From: a virus
Virus record (IMG/VR): IMGVR_UViG_3300032073_000252
Span: 1 to 23,746 of that record
Length of the DNA: 23,746 nucleotides
Reading direction: 5' to 3' (one strand)
Numbering within the stretch: the first letter of the stretch is position 1; every line of letters starts with the position of its first letter. The notes beneath the pieces were generated by a model that was given only the letters and a program-made list of their open reading frames with translations, had not been told where the DNA came from and searched no databases. The translations under genes were made by a program, and so were the position numbers. This document shows, one piece after another, positions 7,757-16,384 of the stretch.

Positions 7757-8679
7757 TGTCAGATAAGATTATAAGTGATATAAACGGCTTAGAGCCTGGG
7801 CATATAATAGACTTATTTGAGCTAGATATGTCAACGGGTACAGCATCCGCTTCTCAGCCAATATTCAGATGGCACTCTGGACAAAATGAAAATTTGCAAG
7901 AAATAGTTTGGCAGGGTAATAGATACTCTGCTTTTCCTATTGTAGCAGAAGGTTTTGAATTTTCTGGAAAAGGAGCTATACCTAGACCTAGTTTAACAGT
8001 AGCTAACATAACTACTTTGCTAACTTCAGTTATAGAGTCGTATGATGATTTAATCGGCTCTAAAGTTATACGAAAAAGAACCTTTGCAAAGTACTTAGAT
8101 GCTTATTGTTACTTAGGGGGTTATCCTTCTGGAGGAGTATGTAGTGGCGAGTCGGGAGGAGCACCTTTTAGTTTAAGTAAATCCGATTGTTTAGACTCTA
8201 CAAAAAATGGAGGTGTAGGTACTTGGACTGCATATACAGAAGCTACTTGTGGTAGTTGTAGTGTTGCAGGGCACACTACTAAAACAGCTTGTGAATCTAA
8301 TTCTGGTACTTGGACTCAAGGTATATGGTACGCAAGTGCTTTAGCGGATGATACCGCAGACTTTGCTGAAGAAATATGGTATGTTGACAGAAAGGCGTTA
8401 GAAACTAGAACCCATATACAGTTTGAATTAACTGCAGCACATGATGTTCAAGGAGTTAAATTACCGGCTAGATCAGTTATTGCTAACTTATGCCCTTGGA
8501 AATACAAAGGTGTAGAGTGTGGCTACTCTGGAACTAATTATTTTGATATAGATAATAATACTACTAATAGTGCGGGAGATGTCTGTGCAAAAAACTTTAG
8601 AGCATGCGAACTTAGATTTCCAGAACCTCAAGAGATACCTTTTGGAGGGTTTCCTGGAGCTGGCATGAATATGGGGTAG
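7756..8679 (+). CDS. L: Minor tail protein, lambda L-like iron-sulfur protein, with Cys-rich insertion
   Basis: Tail tip protein between tube and J hub. The C-terminal part holds four cysteines, C246-x8-C255 and C277-x6-C284, in the spacing of the [4Fe-4S] ligands of lambda gpL; CPWKYKGVEC is the hallmark. The N-terminal domain (GHIIDLFELDMS, FRWHSG, FEFSGKGAIPRPSLTVAN) and the segment EIWYVDRKALETRTHIQFEL are also family-typical. At 307 residues it is about 75 longer than lambda gpL (232). The excess lies between KRTFAKYLDA (to residue 116) and about residue 196, a stretch with six extra cysteines (118, 129, 145, 165, 168, 179) and two GTW motifs. That insertion is unusual and its role is unknown. 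Confidence 0.92.
   Translation: MSDKIISDINGLEPGHIIDLFELDMSTGTASASQPIFRWHSGQNENLQEIVWQGNRYSAFPIVAEGFEFSGKGAIPRPSLTVANITTLLTSVIESYDDLIGSKVIRKRTFAKYLDAYCYLGGYPSGGVCSGESGGAPFSLSKSDCLDSTKNGGVGTWTAYTEATCGSCSVAGHTTKTACESNSGTWTQGIWYASALADDTADFAEEIWYVDRKALETRTHIQFELTAAHDVQGVKLPARSVIANLCPWKYKGVECGYSGTNYFDIDNNTTNSAGDVCAKNFRACELRFPEPQEIPFGGFPGAGMNMG
8140..8313 (+). repeat. Two Cys-GTW mini-modules inserted in the L-like protein
   Basis: The second unit (8257-8313, residues 168-186) reads C-x10-C-x4-GTW and starts CSVAGHTTKTAC. The first unit (8140-8226, residues 129-157) is a looser version, C-x15-C-x9-GTW. The J copy at 10843 has the same spacing and the related start CSIGGHRRKDNC. The module lies outside the conserved L framework. 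It is a recurrent protein-level motif, not a DNA repeat: the codons differ widely. Confidence 0.8.
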
Positions 8680-8682
8680 AAA

Positions 8683-9399
8683 ATGGAAGATACTACCTTA
8701 GAAGAATTTAGAACTCATACTAAAGAAGAGTACCCTAGAGAAGCCTGCGGGTTTGTAATAGTAACTTCTAGAGGTAGAGAGCAGTATCATAGGGCTAAAA
8801 ATGCTGCTGAAAACTCAGAAGAACACTTTATTATAGACCCTGTAAGTTACGCAGATGCAGAAGATAGAGGTGAGATTATTGGAATATGTCACTCTCATCC
8901 AGATGCTACTAGCGAACCTTCGGAGGCAGATAAGGTATCTTGTGAAACCACGAATAAGCCTTGGCATATACTTAGTTGGCCTTTAAACCAACTTTATAGT
9001 TGGGAGCCTGATGGGTATGAGGCACCACTTATTGGCAGACACTTTTCGCATGGAGTCCTAGATTGTTACACATTAGTTAGAGATTATTACAAACGAGAAT
9101 TAAATATTAATTTGAAAAATTATTTTCGAGAAGATGAGTGGTGGGAGAAAGGAGAGAATCTCTACGTAGATAATTTTAAAGAGCAAGGTTTTGTCCAGAT
9201 ACTTGATGAAAATGATTTGCAAAAATATGATACATTTTTGATAAAATTAGTTTCATCTGTGCCTAACCATGCCGCAATTTATATTGGAAACGACACTATT
9301 TTACATCATGTTTATGGTAGGTTATCAAATAGACAAATGTACGGAGGGTACTGGCGTAAGCATACCACACATCATTTAAGGCACGAATCATTATGTTAA
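8683..9399 (+). CDS. K: Tail tip peptidase, JAMM + NlpC/P60 (lambda K-like)
   Basis: Two-domain tail assembly enzyme. The first domain is a JAMM/Mov34-type metalloprotease: E20 in PREACGF, then H70-S-H72-x7-S80-x2-D83, a complete zinc-binding signature. The second is NlpC/P60-like: C128 in HGVLDCYTLVRDYY, H196 in PNHAAIYIG, and a His pair at 208-209. All catalytic residues are present, so both domains may be active; in lambda this protein is needed for tail tip maturation and may help cell wall entry. The length (238) matches the family. It begins three bases after the L-like stop and overlaps the I-like gene by seven bases. Confidence 0.93.
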   Translation: MEDTTLEEFRTHTKEEYPREACGFVIVTSRGREQYHRAKNAAENSEEHFIIDPVSYADAEDRGEIIGICHSHPDATSEPSEADKVSCETTNKPWHILSWPLNQLYSWEPDGYEAPLIGRHFSHGVLDCYTLVRDYYKRELNINLKNYFREDEWWEKGENLYVDNFKEQGFVQILDENDLQKYDTFLIKLVSSVPNHAAIYIGNDTILHHVYGRLSNRQMYGGYWRKHTTHHLRHESLC

Positions 9400-10013
9400 A
9401 GAAAGTTATACTATACGGTGAGTTAGCAGAAAAGTACGGTAAAAGCTGGAGCTTAGACGTTAGTTCACCCTCAGAAGCAGTAAGAGCTTTATGTGCAAAT
9501 AACCCGGGATTCAAAAGTTTTCTAGCAACATCGCAAGATAGAGGTGTCGGTTATAAGGTAATGGTTGGAAAAACTTACCTACAAAACCAAAATGAAATTT
9601 ACAACCCTTCAGGTAGACAAGATATAAAAATTATACCTGTAGTACTTGGTGCTAAGAAAGATGGATTAGCAGCTATATTACTAGGAGCAGCTTTAATTTA
9701 TTTTAGTGGCGGGCTGGCTACGGCTGCCGTTACTGGAGCTACTGCTGCCGGAGCTAGTGCTTCTGCTGCTGCTACAATAGGAACAATGGTAAGTGGTGCT
9801 GCAATGAACATAGGAGTAGGTTTAATTAAGGGAGGAATAGCACAAGCTTTAGCCACTACTCCAGAAGAAATAAAGGATGACCAGAATTATTCGTTTAACG
9901 GAGCTGCAAATACTGTAGTACAGGGAGTACCTGTGCCTATTTGTTATGGTCAGTTAATGATTGGGGGAGCAGTAATAAGCTCAGGTGTAACATCAGAGAA
10001 CTATAATCCATAG
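9393..10013 (+). CDS. I: Tail assembly protein, lambda I-like
   Basis: Tail tip assembly factor working with K and J. The N-terminal 85 residues form a beta-grasp (ubiquitin-like) domain, LKKVILYGELAEKYG to IKIIPVVLGAKK. A long Gly/Ala-rich hydrophobic region follows (about residues 90-150, LAAILLGAALIYFSGG onwards). The C-terminal tail has VVQGVPVPICYGQLMIGGAV, the signature end of this family, where a segment preceding J is typical. The length of 206 is near lambda gpI (223). The start ATG lies inside the end of the K-like gene, pointing to translational coupling. Confidence 0.9.
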   Translation: MLKKVILYGELAEKYGKSWSLDVSSPSEAVRALCANNPGFKSFLATSQDRGVGYKVMVGKTYLQNQNEIYNPSGRQDIKIIPVVLGAKKDGLAAILLGAALIYFSGGLATAAVTGATAAGASASAAATIGTMVSGAAMNIGVGLIKGGIAQALATTPEEIKDDQNYSFNGAANTVVQGVPVPICYGQLMIGGAVISSGVTSENYNP

Positions 10014-10020
10014 GAATATT

Positions 10021-12417
10021 ATGAGTGAACAAGATTACATTATAGGTTACGGCGGCGGAAAGAATGGTAAAGGGTCTGGAGGTCAAGAAGACCAAAATAC
10101 TTTATTTTCTACGGCTAAGGGTAGAGTAGTAGACTTGTTATCTGAGGGAGAAATTAGTGGTTTGCTAAATGGCAAAAAATCTATTTTTATAGACAACACT
10201 CCTTTACAGGATGCTACTGGAACTGATAATTTTGAAGGAGTTTCTTATACTACAAGAGTGGGTACTAATAACCAAACACACATTCCAGGATTTGCAGGTA
10301 CCGAAACTACTACTGCGGTAAATGCTGTAGTTAATAACGGTAGCCCTATAGTTAGAACTTTTACTTCCGCTATAGCAGACGCAGTCCGAGTAGGTATATG
10401 GGTTCCAGCTTTAACAAATGCTGATAATGATGAGGGTAACATTCATGGCTCTTCTGTTTCTTTTAAAATAGAATTAGATAGAAATAGTTCCGGATCCTGG
10501 GTAACTGTATTTAATGGTAGTATTAGTGGTAAGACTACTCAAAGGTTTGATAAGACTTATAGATTTGATATACCTACTTCCTTTAAAACAGCAGGGTTCA
10601 CACAAATTTCAATAAAAGTCACTAGAATCTCTGCGGATGAAACTAGTGCTAAAATAGTAAACACTATTTATTTTGGTGACCATACTATAATTGTAGATAA
10701 TAAGTTAACTTACCCAAATAGCGCTTTAGTAGCAATGCAATTTAATGCTGAGCAATTTGACTCTATACCTACTAGGGGTTACGAGGTAAAAGGAGTAAAA
10801 GTTAAAGTGCCAGCAAATTATACATCTTATGACCCCGGACATTGTTCTATTGGTGGACATAGAAGAAAGGATAATTGTGTAGCTGCCGGAGGTACCTGGA
10901 CAGGAACTACTGTAGGAACAAATTTGTATAATGGTTCATGGAATGGAACATTTACTACTGCTTGGACGTGTAATCCTGCTTGGATTTTATATGACTTATG
11001 TACTGAAGAAAGATACGGGTTAGGTAAATGGCTAACTACTTCACAACTAGATAAATGGGCGTTATACGAAATAGCAAAATACTGTGATGCCGTAGATAAT
11101 AGTGGTAATTTTGTAGGTGTAGATGATGGTTGGGGAAATAAAGAAGCAAGATTTACTTGTAACTTATACTTACAATCTGCAGAAGAGGCATACAAAGTAA
11201 TAAATGATATTGCAGCAGTATTTAGAGGTTTAACTTATTGGCAAGAAGGCATGATAACTCCTGTTCAAGATGCTCCTAAAGACCCTGTAATGACTTTTGG
11301 AGATGCTAATGTTATTGATGGTCAATTTACTTACGAAGGTTCGTCTAGAAAGCAAAGACATAATGTTGCTAAAGTTTCTTGGAATAACCCTGAAGATTTG
11401 TATAAACAAAATGTAGAATACGTAGAAGATGCAGATGGCATTGCTAATGCTAATAATCAAATATTTTCAAAAGATATTAGAGCCTTAGGCTGCACATCTC
11501 AATCTCAAGCTCGTAGAGTAGGAAAGTGGTTATTGCTTACCGAAAGACATGAAACCGAAATATGTACTTTTAAAACAGGAATGGAAGGAGCGGGTATTCG
11601 TCCAGGTGATATAGTAAAAATAGCTGATTCAGGTAGAGCCGGTAGAAGGTATGGGGGTAGAGTAGCAGCAGGTAGTACAGTTAATATGATACAACTAGAT
11701 AGTGCTACTCCTGTAACAAATGGAAAAATATATAAACTATCCCTACTAAATACGGAATCTGCCTGTGTACGAGATGGAGTAAAACAGTCTGAAAGTACTC
11801 AAGAAGCGTGTTTAAACGCTCATATAGATAATGAATGGAAGCCGTATACTTGGATAGAACAAAGAGATACCACAGCTGTTAGTGTAACAGAAAATGTAAC
11901 TCAGCTAGGTATTCCTACTGCTTTTACTAACGCTCCTACTACTACATATATGTGGATATTAGAGGAAATGGGTTCTGTAGAAGCTCAAGACTTTAGAATA
12001 TTAAGTGTAAGAGAAAGTGAGCCTAATATCTATGAAATATCAGCTTTAGAGTATCATCAGGCAAAATATGACGCTATAGAGAGTAATATAGAATTTTCTT
12101 CCAAGTCTACAAGTGATTTACCCGATCCGTCTGCAACAGTTCCTGAGCCTAGAGATTTAGAAGTTACTGAGGAATTATATACAGATTCAAGAAATTCTGT
12201 CAGAAACAGAGCAACCTTTAGCTGGAAGCCTCCGTATACAGGAGGAACTAGTACTCTATACCCTTATGTAGCTTCTTATTATGTGGAGTGGAGAAGAACG
12301 GCACCTACGATAACAAACTGGAACTCTTTAGGAGAAACAACTTCTACTAGTATAAATATAGATGACGCTCCAGCAGGGAACTTAGAGTTCCGAGTTAAAA
12401 CTAGAAGGATTTATTAA
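10021..12417 (+). CDS. J: Central tail tip hub protein, lambda J-like N-terminal part (split gene)
   Basis: Central receptor-contacting hub at the tail tip. Family marks are a Gly-rich leader, then TAKGRVVDLLSEGEISGLLN, YPNSALVAMQFNAEQFDSIP, GYEVKGVKVKVPANY, NPAWILYDLCTEERYGLGKW, KWALYEIAKYCD, and GIRPGDIVKIADSGRAGRR. Residues about 706-798 form one FN3 domain. At 798 residues it is shorter than lambda J (1132). It stops inside what is normally one continuous protein: the next gene begins with the expected continuation (YSKYATKTATVTGKS). Two Cys insertions are present. The first (C275-x10-C286-x4-GTW293) sits right after YDP, in a loop normally bridging directly to the GTF strand. The second is degenerate (C582, C597, W606). 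Confidence 0.93.
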   Translation: MSEQDYIIGYGGGKNGKGSGGQEDQNTLFSTAKGRVVDLLSEGEISGLLNGKKSIFIDNTPLQDATGTDNFEGVSYTTRVGTNNQTHIPGFAGTETTTAVNAVVNNGSPIVRTFTSAIADAVRVGIWVPALTNADNDEGNIHGSSVSFKIELDRNSSGSWVTVFNGSISGKTTQRFDKTYRFDIPTSFKTAGFTQISIKVTRISADETSAKIVNTIYFGDHTIIVDNKLTYPNSALVAMQFNAEQFDSIPTRGYEVKGVKVKVPANYTSYDPGHCSIGGHRRKDNCVAAGGTWTGTTVGTNLYNGSWNGTFTTAWTCNPAWILYDLCTEERYGLGKWLTTSQLDKWALYEIAKYCDAVDNSGNFVGVDDGWGNKEARFTCNLYLQSAEEAYKVINDIAAVFRGLTYWQEGMITPVQDAPKDPVMTFGDANVIDGQFTYEGSSRKQRHNVAKVSWNNPEDLYKQNVEYVEDADGIANANNQIFSKDIRALGCTSQSQARRVGKWLLLTERHETEICTFKTGMEGAGIRPGDIVKIADSGRAGRRYGGRVAAGSTVNMIQLDSATPVTNGKIYKLSLLNTESACVRDGVKQSESTQEACLNAHIDNEWKPYTWIEQRDTTAVSVTENVTQLGIPTAFTNAPTTTYMWILEEMGSVEAQDFRILSVRESEPNIYEISALEYHQAKYDAIESNIEFSSKSTSDLPDPSATVPEPRDLEVTEELYTDSRNSVRNRATFSWKPPYTGGTSTLYPYVASYYVEWRRTAPTITNWNSLGETTSTSINIDDAPAGNLEFRVKTRRIY
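10843..10899 (+). repeat. Cys-GTW mini-module in J hub
   Basis: Residues 275-293 of the J-like protein read C-x10-C-x4-GTW, starting CSIGGHRRKDNC. Spacing is identical to the L copy at 8257 and the FN3-protein copy at 14247. It interrupts the conserved loop between VPANYTSYDP and NGSWNGTF of J-type hubs, which points to an insertion. Confidence 0.8.
11764..11838 (+). repeat. Degenerate second Cys module in J hub
   Basis: Residues 582-606 read C-x14-C-x8-W, with ACVRDGVKQS and STQEACLNA around the cysteines. It is looser than the other copies and lacks the GTW glycine. It sits where J-like proteins normally continue directly from a KIYKLSLL-type strand into a short loop. I regard it as a diverged relative, not certain. 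Confidence 0.5.
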
Positions 12418-15086
12418 TGGCATCAAATATTTACTCTAAATACGCTACTAAGACTGCTACCGTCACAGGTAAGAGTACTAAACCTGCAAATATAACATTT
12501 AATACTCCTGTAGTACATTCTGCTACTGGTGGTATTACATTAAGTTGGAACAAAATAACAACGACTTTAGATTTTAAAGAGTATGTTGTGCAACTTTCTC
12601 CCAATGGAGTCTGGGATTATACTGGTAACACCGAAATATTTAGAGGTTTAGGACTAACACATTTACATACTGCAGCAAGCATTACTCCAGGAGTAAAAAC
12701 TTTTTTAATAAAAGCAGTAGATACTACTGGTAACTACTCGGAAACAGCAGGTAGTACTACAGTTACAATTGCTGCACCTTCTTGGACACTATCAGGCGGT
12801 AATACTCAAGTAATAACTCATGTAATTAATGATGGACAGATGACAATTACTTGGCCTACTCCTGCATCAGAGCAGTTTGTAGTAGAAAGTTACCAAGTAA
12901 AATTTAGGGCAGGAAATAGTTCAACGGCATGGGGTGGTGCAACAGCAACAGGACATGGAACAACAGAGGGAGTTTATAGTGCTACTAATTCTTTAACTTT
13001 TCCTGTAACATGGGGTCCAGGAGATGAGGGGGACGGAGACTCGTATAGAACGTTTATTATTTCTGCAAAAGATTCATTGGGAAATATATCTTCCAACCAG
13101 ATTAGCAAATCTATAGAAATTGACCCGCCTAGTACTCTAAATGTAGCACATCAATTTACTACTAGTGAAGAAGGAACTAAAGTGGATGCTAGAGTATTTT
13201 GGGCTTCTCCTACTATTGGGGATTCCCAATTGCCTATATCTCACTATAAAGTATTTTACAAAGATTATAAAACTGGTAGTTCTGCACCTACTTTTTCTAG
13301 TGCGGGTAGTGCCTATCTTAATGGTTTGGGTACAACAGAATTTAAACAAGAGGTAGATTGGGGTCCGTCTAAGACTAACTCTAACGGAGCTATAACCGCC
13401 TCTTCAGGTACTTCGAATGATATTAGAAGGTACTGGGTTGTTCCAGTAGACTTAGCAGGAAACTGGGGTATATCCTATGATGGCGGAGAAAGTGATTTTA
13501 TCCCCGAAATAGAAGATGTAACAGTAACAAGACCTAATAGTATAACAGGGTTGAGTACAACTGATTACTCTACAAAATCATCTAATGGTGTTGTAGAGGT
13601 AAATTGGACACTACCAGTTCCTACTACTGCACCTATTACCTCTATAAGAGTATTTTGGGAACTTCCTACATTTTTATCTTCTACGAATAAACTAACTTCA
13701 ACTAGAGGTGAAAAGAATTCTAAATCTGGTGCGGCTACTAAGTATTCAACTCCAGTAAACTGGGGTCCAAGTAATGGTTCAGGAGAAACTACTAGGGTTA
13801 TTTATTTTGTAGCTTATGATTCTATAGGCAACATATCTGTACCTACAGGTGTATCTATTCCTGTACAAAACCCTCCTCAAGTTACTTCTACTTCATTATC
13901 CGCTCAAACTGTTGATAATAACGTAATATTAAGATGGTCAGATCCCACATCTACTTCTTTACCTATAGCATCTTATGATATTTATAGATGCCCAGCATCG
14001 GGAACTTGTACTATTTCTGACTACTTAAGTACTTCAGAATATATTACTAATGTTGGTGGAACTAATACTTACTCATTCTTTGAAACAGCGGCAGGAACTT
14101 ATAAATATTTTGTAAGAACTAAAGACTTGGCAGGAAATTTTTCTACTCCACAAGCTATTTCAACTAGTGTTAGTGAGCCTAGAGACTTTGCTGTATTAAC
14201 AGATGTTACTTCTAAGTATAATACTACTGCTTTAACGGCAGGATACTGTAGTGGGGCGGTAGCAGCAAATGAAACTGCTTGTGAAAACGCAGGGGGAAAC
14301 TGGATAGAAGGTTCGAAAGCTCAGTGGACAAATATCGAAGACGAAAGTGACACAACCGCAGTACTGCCTGTTAATACTACAGAAACATGGCAAGAACATT
14401 TTGTAGGAACTGGTAGTGTATCAAGCCCACAATACGCAACTCCACAAGCACAAGTAAGTGCAGGATTTGAGTACTTTATTATACCTAAAAATACCGCTAC
14501 TTACTATCAGTCGTGGGACTTAGGCACTACTCAAGCTAGTGCAACCGTAACACTAATAACAACAGATGAGAATTTTGGACCTACAATAGCAAGTCCTCAA
14601 AACGTAAGTGCTACACCAGAAATATTTCTATCTAATACTGAAACTCACTATGAGCAAGATATTGATAATAATGCAAACTGGACAAGTATGGGTTCAGGTA
14701 ATGTATCAGCCCTAGGTAGTAACTTTAGATATGTTAAAGTAAAAATAACATACAGTGGTGGAGGAAATGGAGGATTTAAGAAAATTAGCCAACAAAGAGT
14801 TACACTTAACTTAGCAACTGTGAGGGACCAATCGGCTGGTCCAGTTACTATAAGTACTTTGACCGGCACACCTACAAATGGAACAAGGGTTACTTTTAAC
14901 AAAACATTTCAAGATGTTACAAGTATACAAGTATCCCCTAAATATAAGAGCAGCGGTAATCAAAATACCGCAATTTATGATTTTACAGACGTGGCTAACC
15001 CCACACATTTTGATGTCTACCTATTAGACGCAACAGACGGTTCGTATGCGTTAGGAGACTTTACATGGCAAGCAACAGGAGTTTAA
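12417..15086 (+). CDS. FN3-repeat tail tip protein, C-terminal part of split J
   Basis: Probably the outer, host-facing portion of the tail tip fibre. The ATG overlaps the J stop (TAATG), and the first residues (IYSKYATKTATVTGKS) match what usually follows the first FN3 in intact J proteins. Five FN3-like units follow at about residues 25-118, 119-236, 237-371, 372-485 and 486-587. Each ends in a D-x-x-GN-[SYW] turn (AVDTTGNYS, SAKDSLGNIS, PVDLAGNWG, VAYDSIGNIS, RTKDLAGNFS); units 2-4 share V-x-WGP. The C-terminal 300 residues carry ATVTLITT- and LPVNTTETWQEHF-type segments of J tails. A Cys module (C611-x10-C622-x4-GNW629) is inserted there. The protein has 889 residues. Confidence 0.85.
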   Translation: MASNIYSKYATKTATVTGKSTKPANITFNTPVVHSATGGITLSWNKITTTLDFKEYVVQLSPNGVWDYTGNTEIFRGLGLTHLHTAASITPGVKTFLIKAVDTTGNYSETAGSTTVTIAAPSWTLSGGNTQVITHVINDGQMTITWPTPASEQFVVESYQVKFRAGNSSTAWGGATATGHGTTEGVYSATNSLTFPVTWGPGDEGDGDSYRTFIISAKDSLGNISSNQISKSIEIDPPSTLNVAHQFTTSEEGTKVDARVFWASPTIGDSQLPISHYKVFYKDYKTGSSAPTFSSAGSAYLNGLGTTEFKQEVDWGPSKTNSNGAITASSGTSNDIRRYWVVPVDLAGNWGISYDGGESDFIPEIEDVTVTRPNSITGLSTTDYSTKSSNGVVEVNWTLPVPTTAPITSIRVFWELPTFLSSTNKLTSTRGEKNSKSGAATKYSTPVNWGPSNGSGETTRVIYFVAYDSIGNISVPTGVSIPVQNPPQVTSTSLSAQTVDNNVILRWSDPTSTSLPIASYDIYRCPASGTCTISDYLSTSEYITNVGGTNTYSFFETAAGTYKYFVRTKDLAGNFSTPQAISTSVSEPRDFAVLTDVTSKYNTTALTAGYCSGAVAANETACENAGGNWIEGSKAQWTNIEDESDTTAVLPVNTTETWQEHFVGTGSVSSPQYATPQAQVSAGFEYFIIPKNTATYYQSWDLGTTQASATVTLITTDENFGPTIASPQNVSATPEIFLSNTETHYEQDIDNNANWTSMGSGNVSALGSNFRYVKVKITYSGGGNGGFKKISQQRVTLNLATVRDQSAGPVTISTLTGTPTNGTRVTFNKTFQDVTSIQVSPKYKSSGNQNTAIYDFTDVANPTHFDVYLLDATDGSYALGDFTWQATGV
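14247..14303 (+). repeat. Cys-GNW mini-module in the FN3 tail tip protein
   Basis: Residues 611-629 read C-x10-C-x4-GNW, preceded by Tyr and followed by an acidic residue. Spacing equals that of the L and J copies. It lies just after the fifth FN3 unit, between SKYNTTALT and KAQWTNIEDE, at the start of the C-terminal region. Confidence 0.75.
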
Positions 15087-15089
15087 ACT

Positions 15090-16367
15090 ATGGCAGCTAA
15101 TTGGGCAAGCGGAACAGACCCGCAACTATCATCAACGTATGCTAATGTTCTTAGTAGCATTAGAGAGAGGGACGAAGATGTAGCAAAGCAATTTAACACA
15201 CCCTCTTCAAATGCGTTACTAGGAAGTAACCACCCCACAGGAGCCATAAGATGGGACGGAGCTAATAGCAAATGGTCTTTATATGGCGGATCTAGTTGGG
15301 CAGACTTAGCTTCAACCTATGATATAAATGTATCTACAGTAGCAGGTAAAGCTCCTAGTAACAACTCAGGAGCTAATAACTTACCAATTAATAATGGTAC
15401 TTTAAACAGTAACTTAATTGCAGAGTTATTAGGAGCTACTGGACAAGACGCAGCTTTCTTTAGAAATGCTAGTAACCTAAATGCAGGAACAGTTCCTGTA
15501 GCTAGGCTAGCTAATTTATCTGTTACTGGTTTGAATACTACAGGTAACGCAGGTACTTTCACAGTATCTGCTAATAATACAACAGACGAAACAGTATACC
15601 CAATATTTGTGGATGGAGCAACTGGTTCACAAGGAGCTGAAACTGACACAGGATTAACCTACAATCCAAGTTCTGGAACATTAACTACTACTACTGTGGT
15701 GGCTAATCTTACTGGTAATGTAACAGGTAATACTAGTGGTTCAGCTGGTTCATGTACTGGACTTTCTGCAACAGCAACGGCATTAGCAACCGCTCGTACT
15801 GTTGGAATGACAGGAGATGTTGTATGGACTTCAGCAGCTTTTAATGGTACAGGAAATGTAACAGGAACGGCAGCAATTCAAGCTAATACTGTAGATAATG
15901 CAGAATTAGTAAATAACTCTAATATACAATTTGGAGGGCTAGGAGTGGGTACTGCAGGAGCCGCAGGCGAAGTAAGAGCAACGGGTACTGTTACTGCACA
16001 TTATTCAGACGATAGATTAAAAATTAAAACAGGAAGAATAAAAGATGCACTAGATAAGGTAAACTATTTATCAGGATTTAATTATATTGAAAACAAAGTA
16101 GCAAATAGTTTGGGATATAATACAGGGGATAAATTTGTAGGTGTTTCTGCGCAGCGAGTAAAGGAAGTTTTACCTGAAGCAGTCAAGCCAGCACCTTTTG
16201 ATTTAGATGAAAATAATAAATCTATTTCTGGAGAGGACTACCTTACCGTTCAATATGAAAAAATTGTACCGTTACTTATTGAGTCTATAAAAGAGCTTAC
16301 GCATTTGGTCTACGAACAATCTTCGGAGATAGAAGATCTTAGAGCCCACCAAAAATTTACTTCTTGA
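15090..16367 (+). CDS. Tail fibre with C-terminal S74 self-cleaving chaperone
   Basis: Trimeric fibre that needs its own C-terminal chaperone to fold. Residues 1-305 are Thr/Ser/Asn/Gly-rich with beta-helix-like repeats (SNLNAGTVPVARLANL, TVVANLTGNVTGNTSGSAG). Residues 306-425 are a peptidase S74 domain: S306-DDRL-K311 is the Ser-Lys pair at +5 spacing, followed by GVSAQRVKEVLPEAV, YEKIVPLLIESIKEL and a long C-terminal helix. In this family the domain cuts itself off before the serine once the trimer is folded. The gene starts three bases after the FN3 protein and is the last of this transcription unit. Its stop codon (16365-16367) lies inside a -35 box and its last codons form one arm of a terminator. 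Confidence 0.9.
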   Translation: MAANWASGTDPQLSSTYANVLSSIRERDEDVAKQFNTPSSNALLGSNHPTGAIRWDGANSKWSLYGGSSWADLASTYDINVSTVAGKAPSNNSGANNLPINNGTLNSNLIAELLGATGQDAAFFRNASNLNAGTVPVARLANLSVTGLNTTGNAGTFTVSANNTTDETVYPIFVDGATGSQGAETDTGLTYNPSSGTLTTTTVVANLTGNVTGNTSGSAGSCTGLSATATALATARTVGMTGDVVWTSAAFNGTGNVTGTAAIQANTVDNAELVNNSNIQFGGLGVGTAGAAGEVRATGTVTAHYSDDRLKIKTGRIKDALDKVNYLSGFNYIENKVANSLGYNTGDKFVGVSAQRVKEVLPEAVKPAPFDLDENNKSISGEDYLTVQYEKIVPLLIESIKELTHLVYEQSSEIEDLRAHQKFTS

Positions 16368-16384
16368 CATTTTGGTGGTTTTTT
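16346..16384 (+). terminator. Intrinsic terminator overlapping the fibre gene end and the next promoter
   Basis: A perfect 9-bp stem, CCACCAAAA (16346-16354) with TTTTGGTGG (16370-16378), closes a 15-base loop and is followed by six T (16379-16384). The left arm is inside the coding region of the S74 fibre; the loop holds the stop codon and the -35 box of the next promoter. It would end the tail tip transcript. Confidence 0.85.

Noticed and set aside
12395-12425. Programmed frameshift joining the two parts of J
   Set aside because: No X XXY YYZ heptamer exists upstream of the stop in the short window where the -1 frame is open (from 12405). A TAATG restart explains the second part better.
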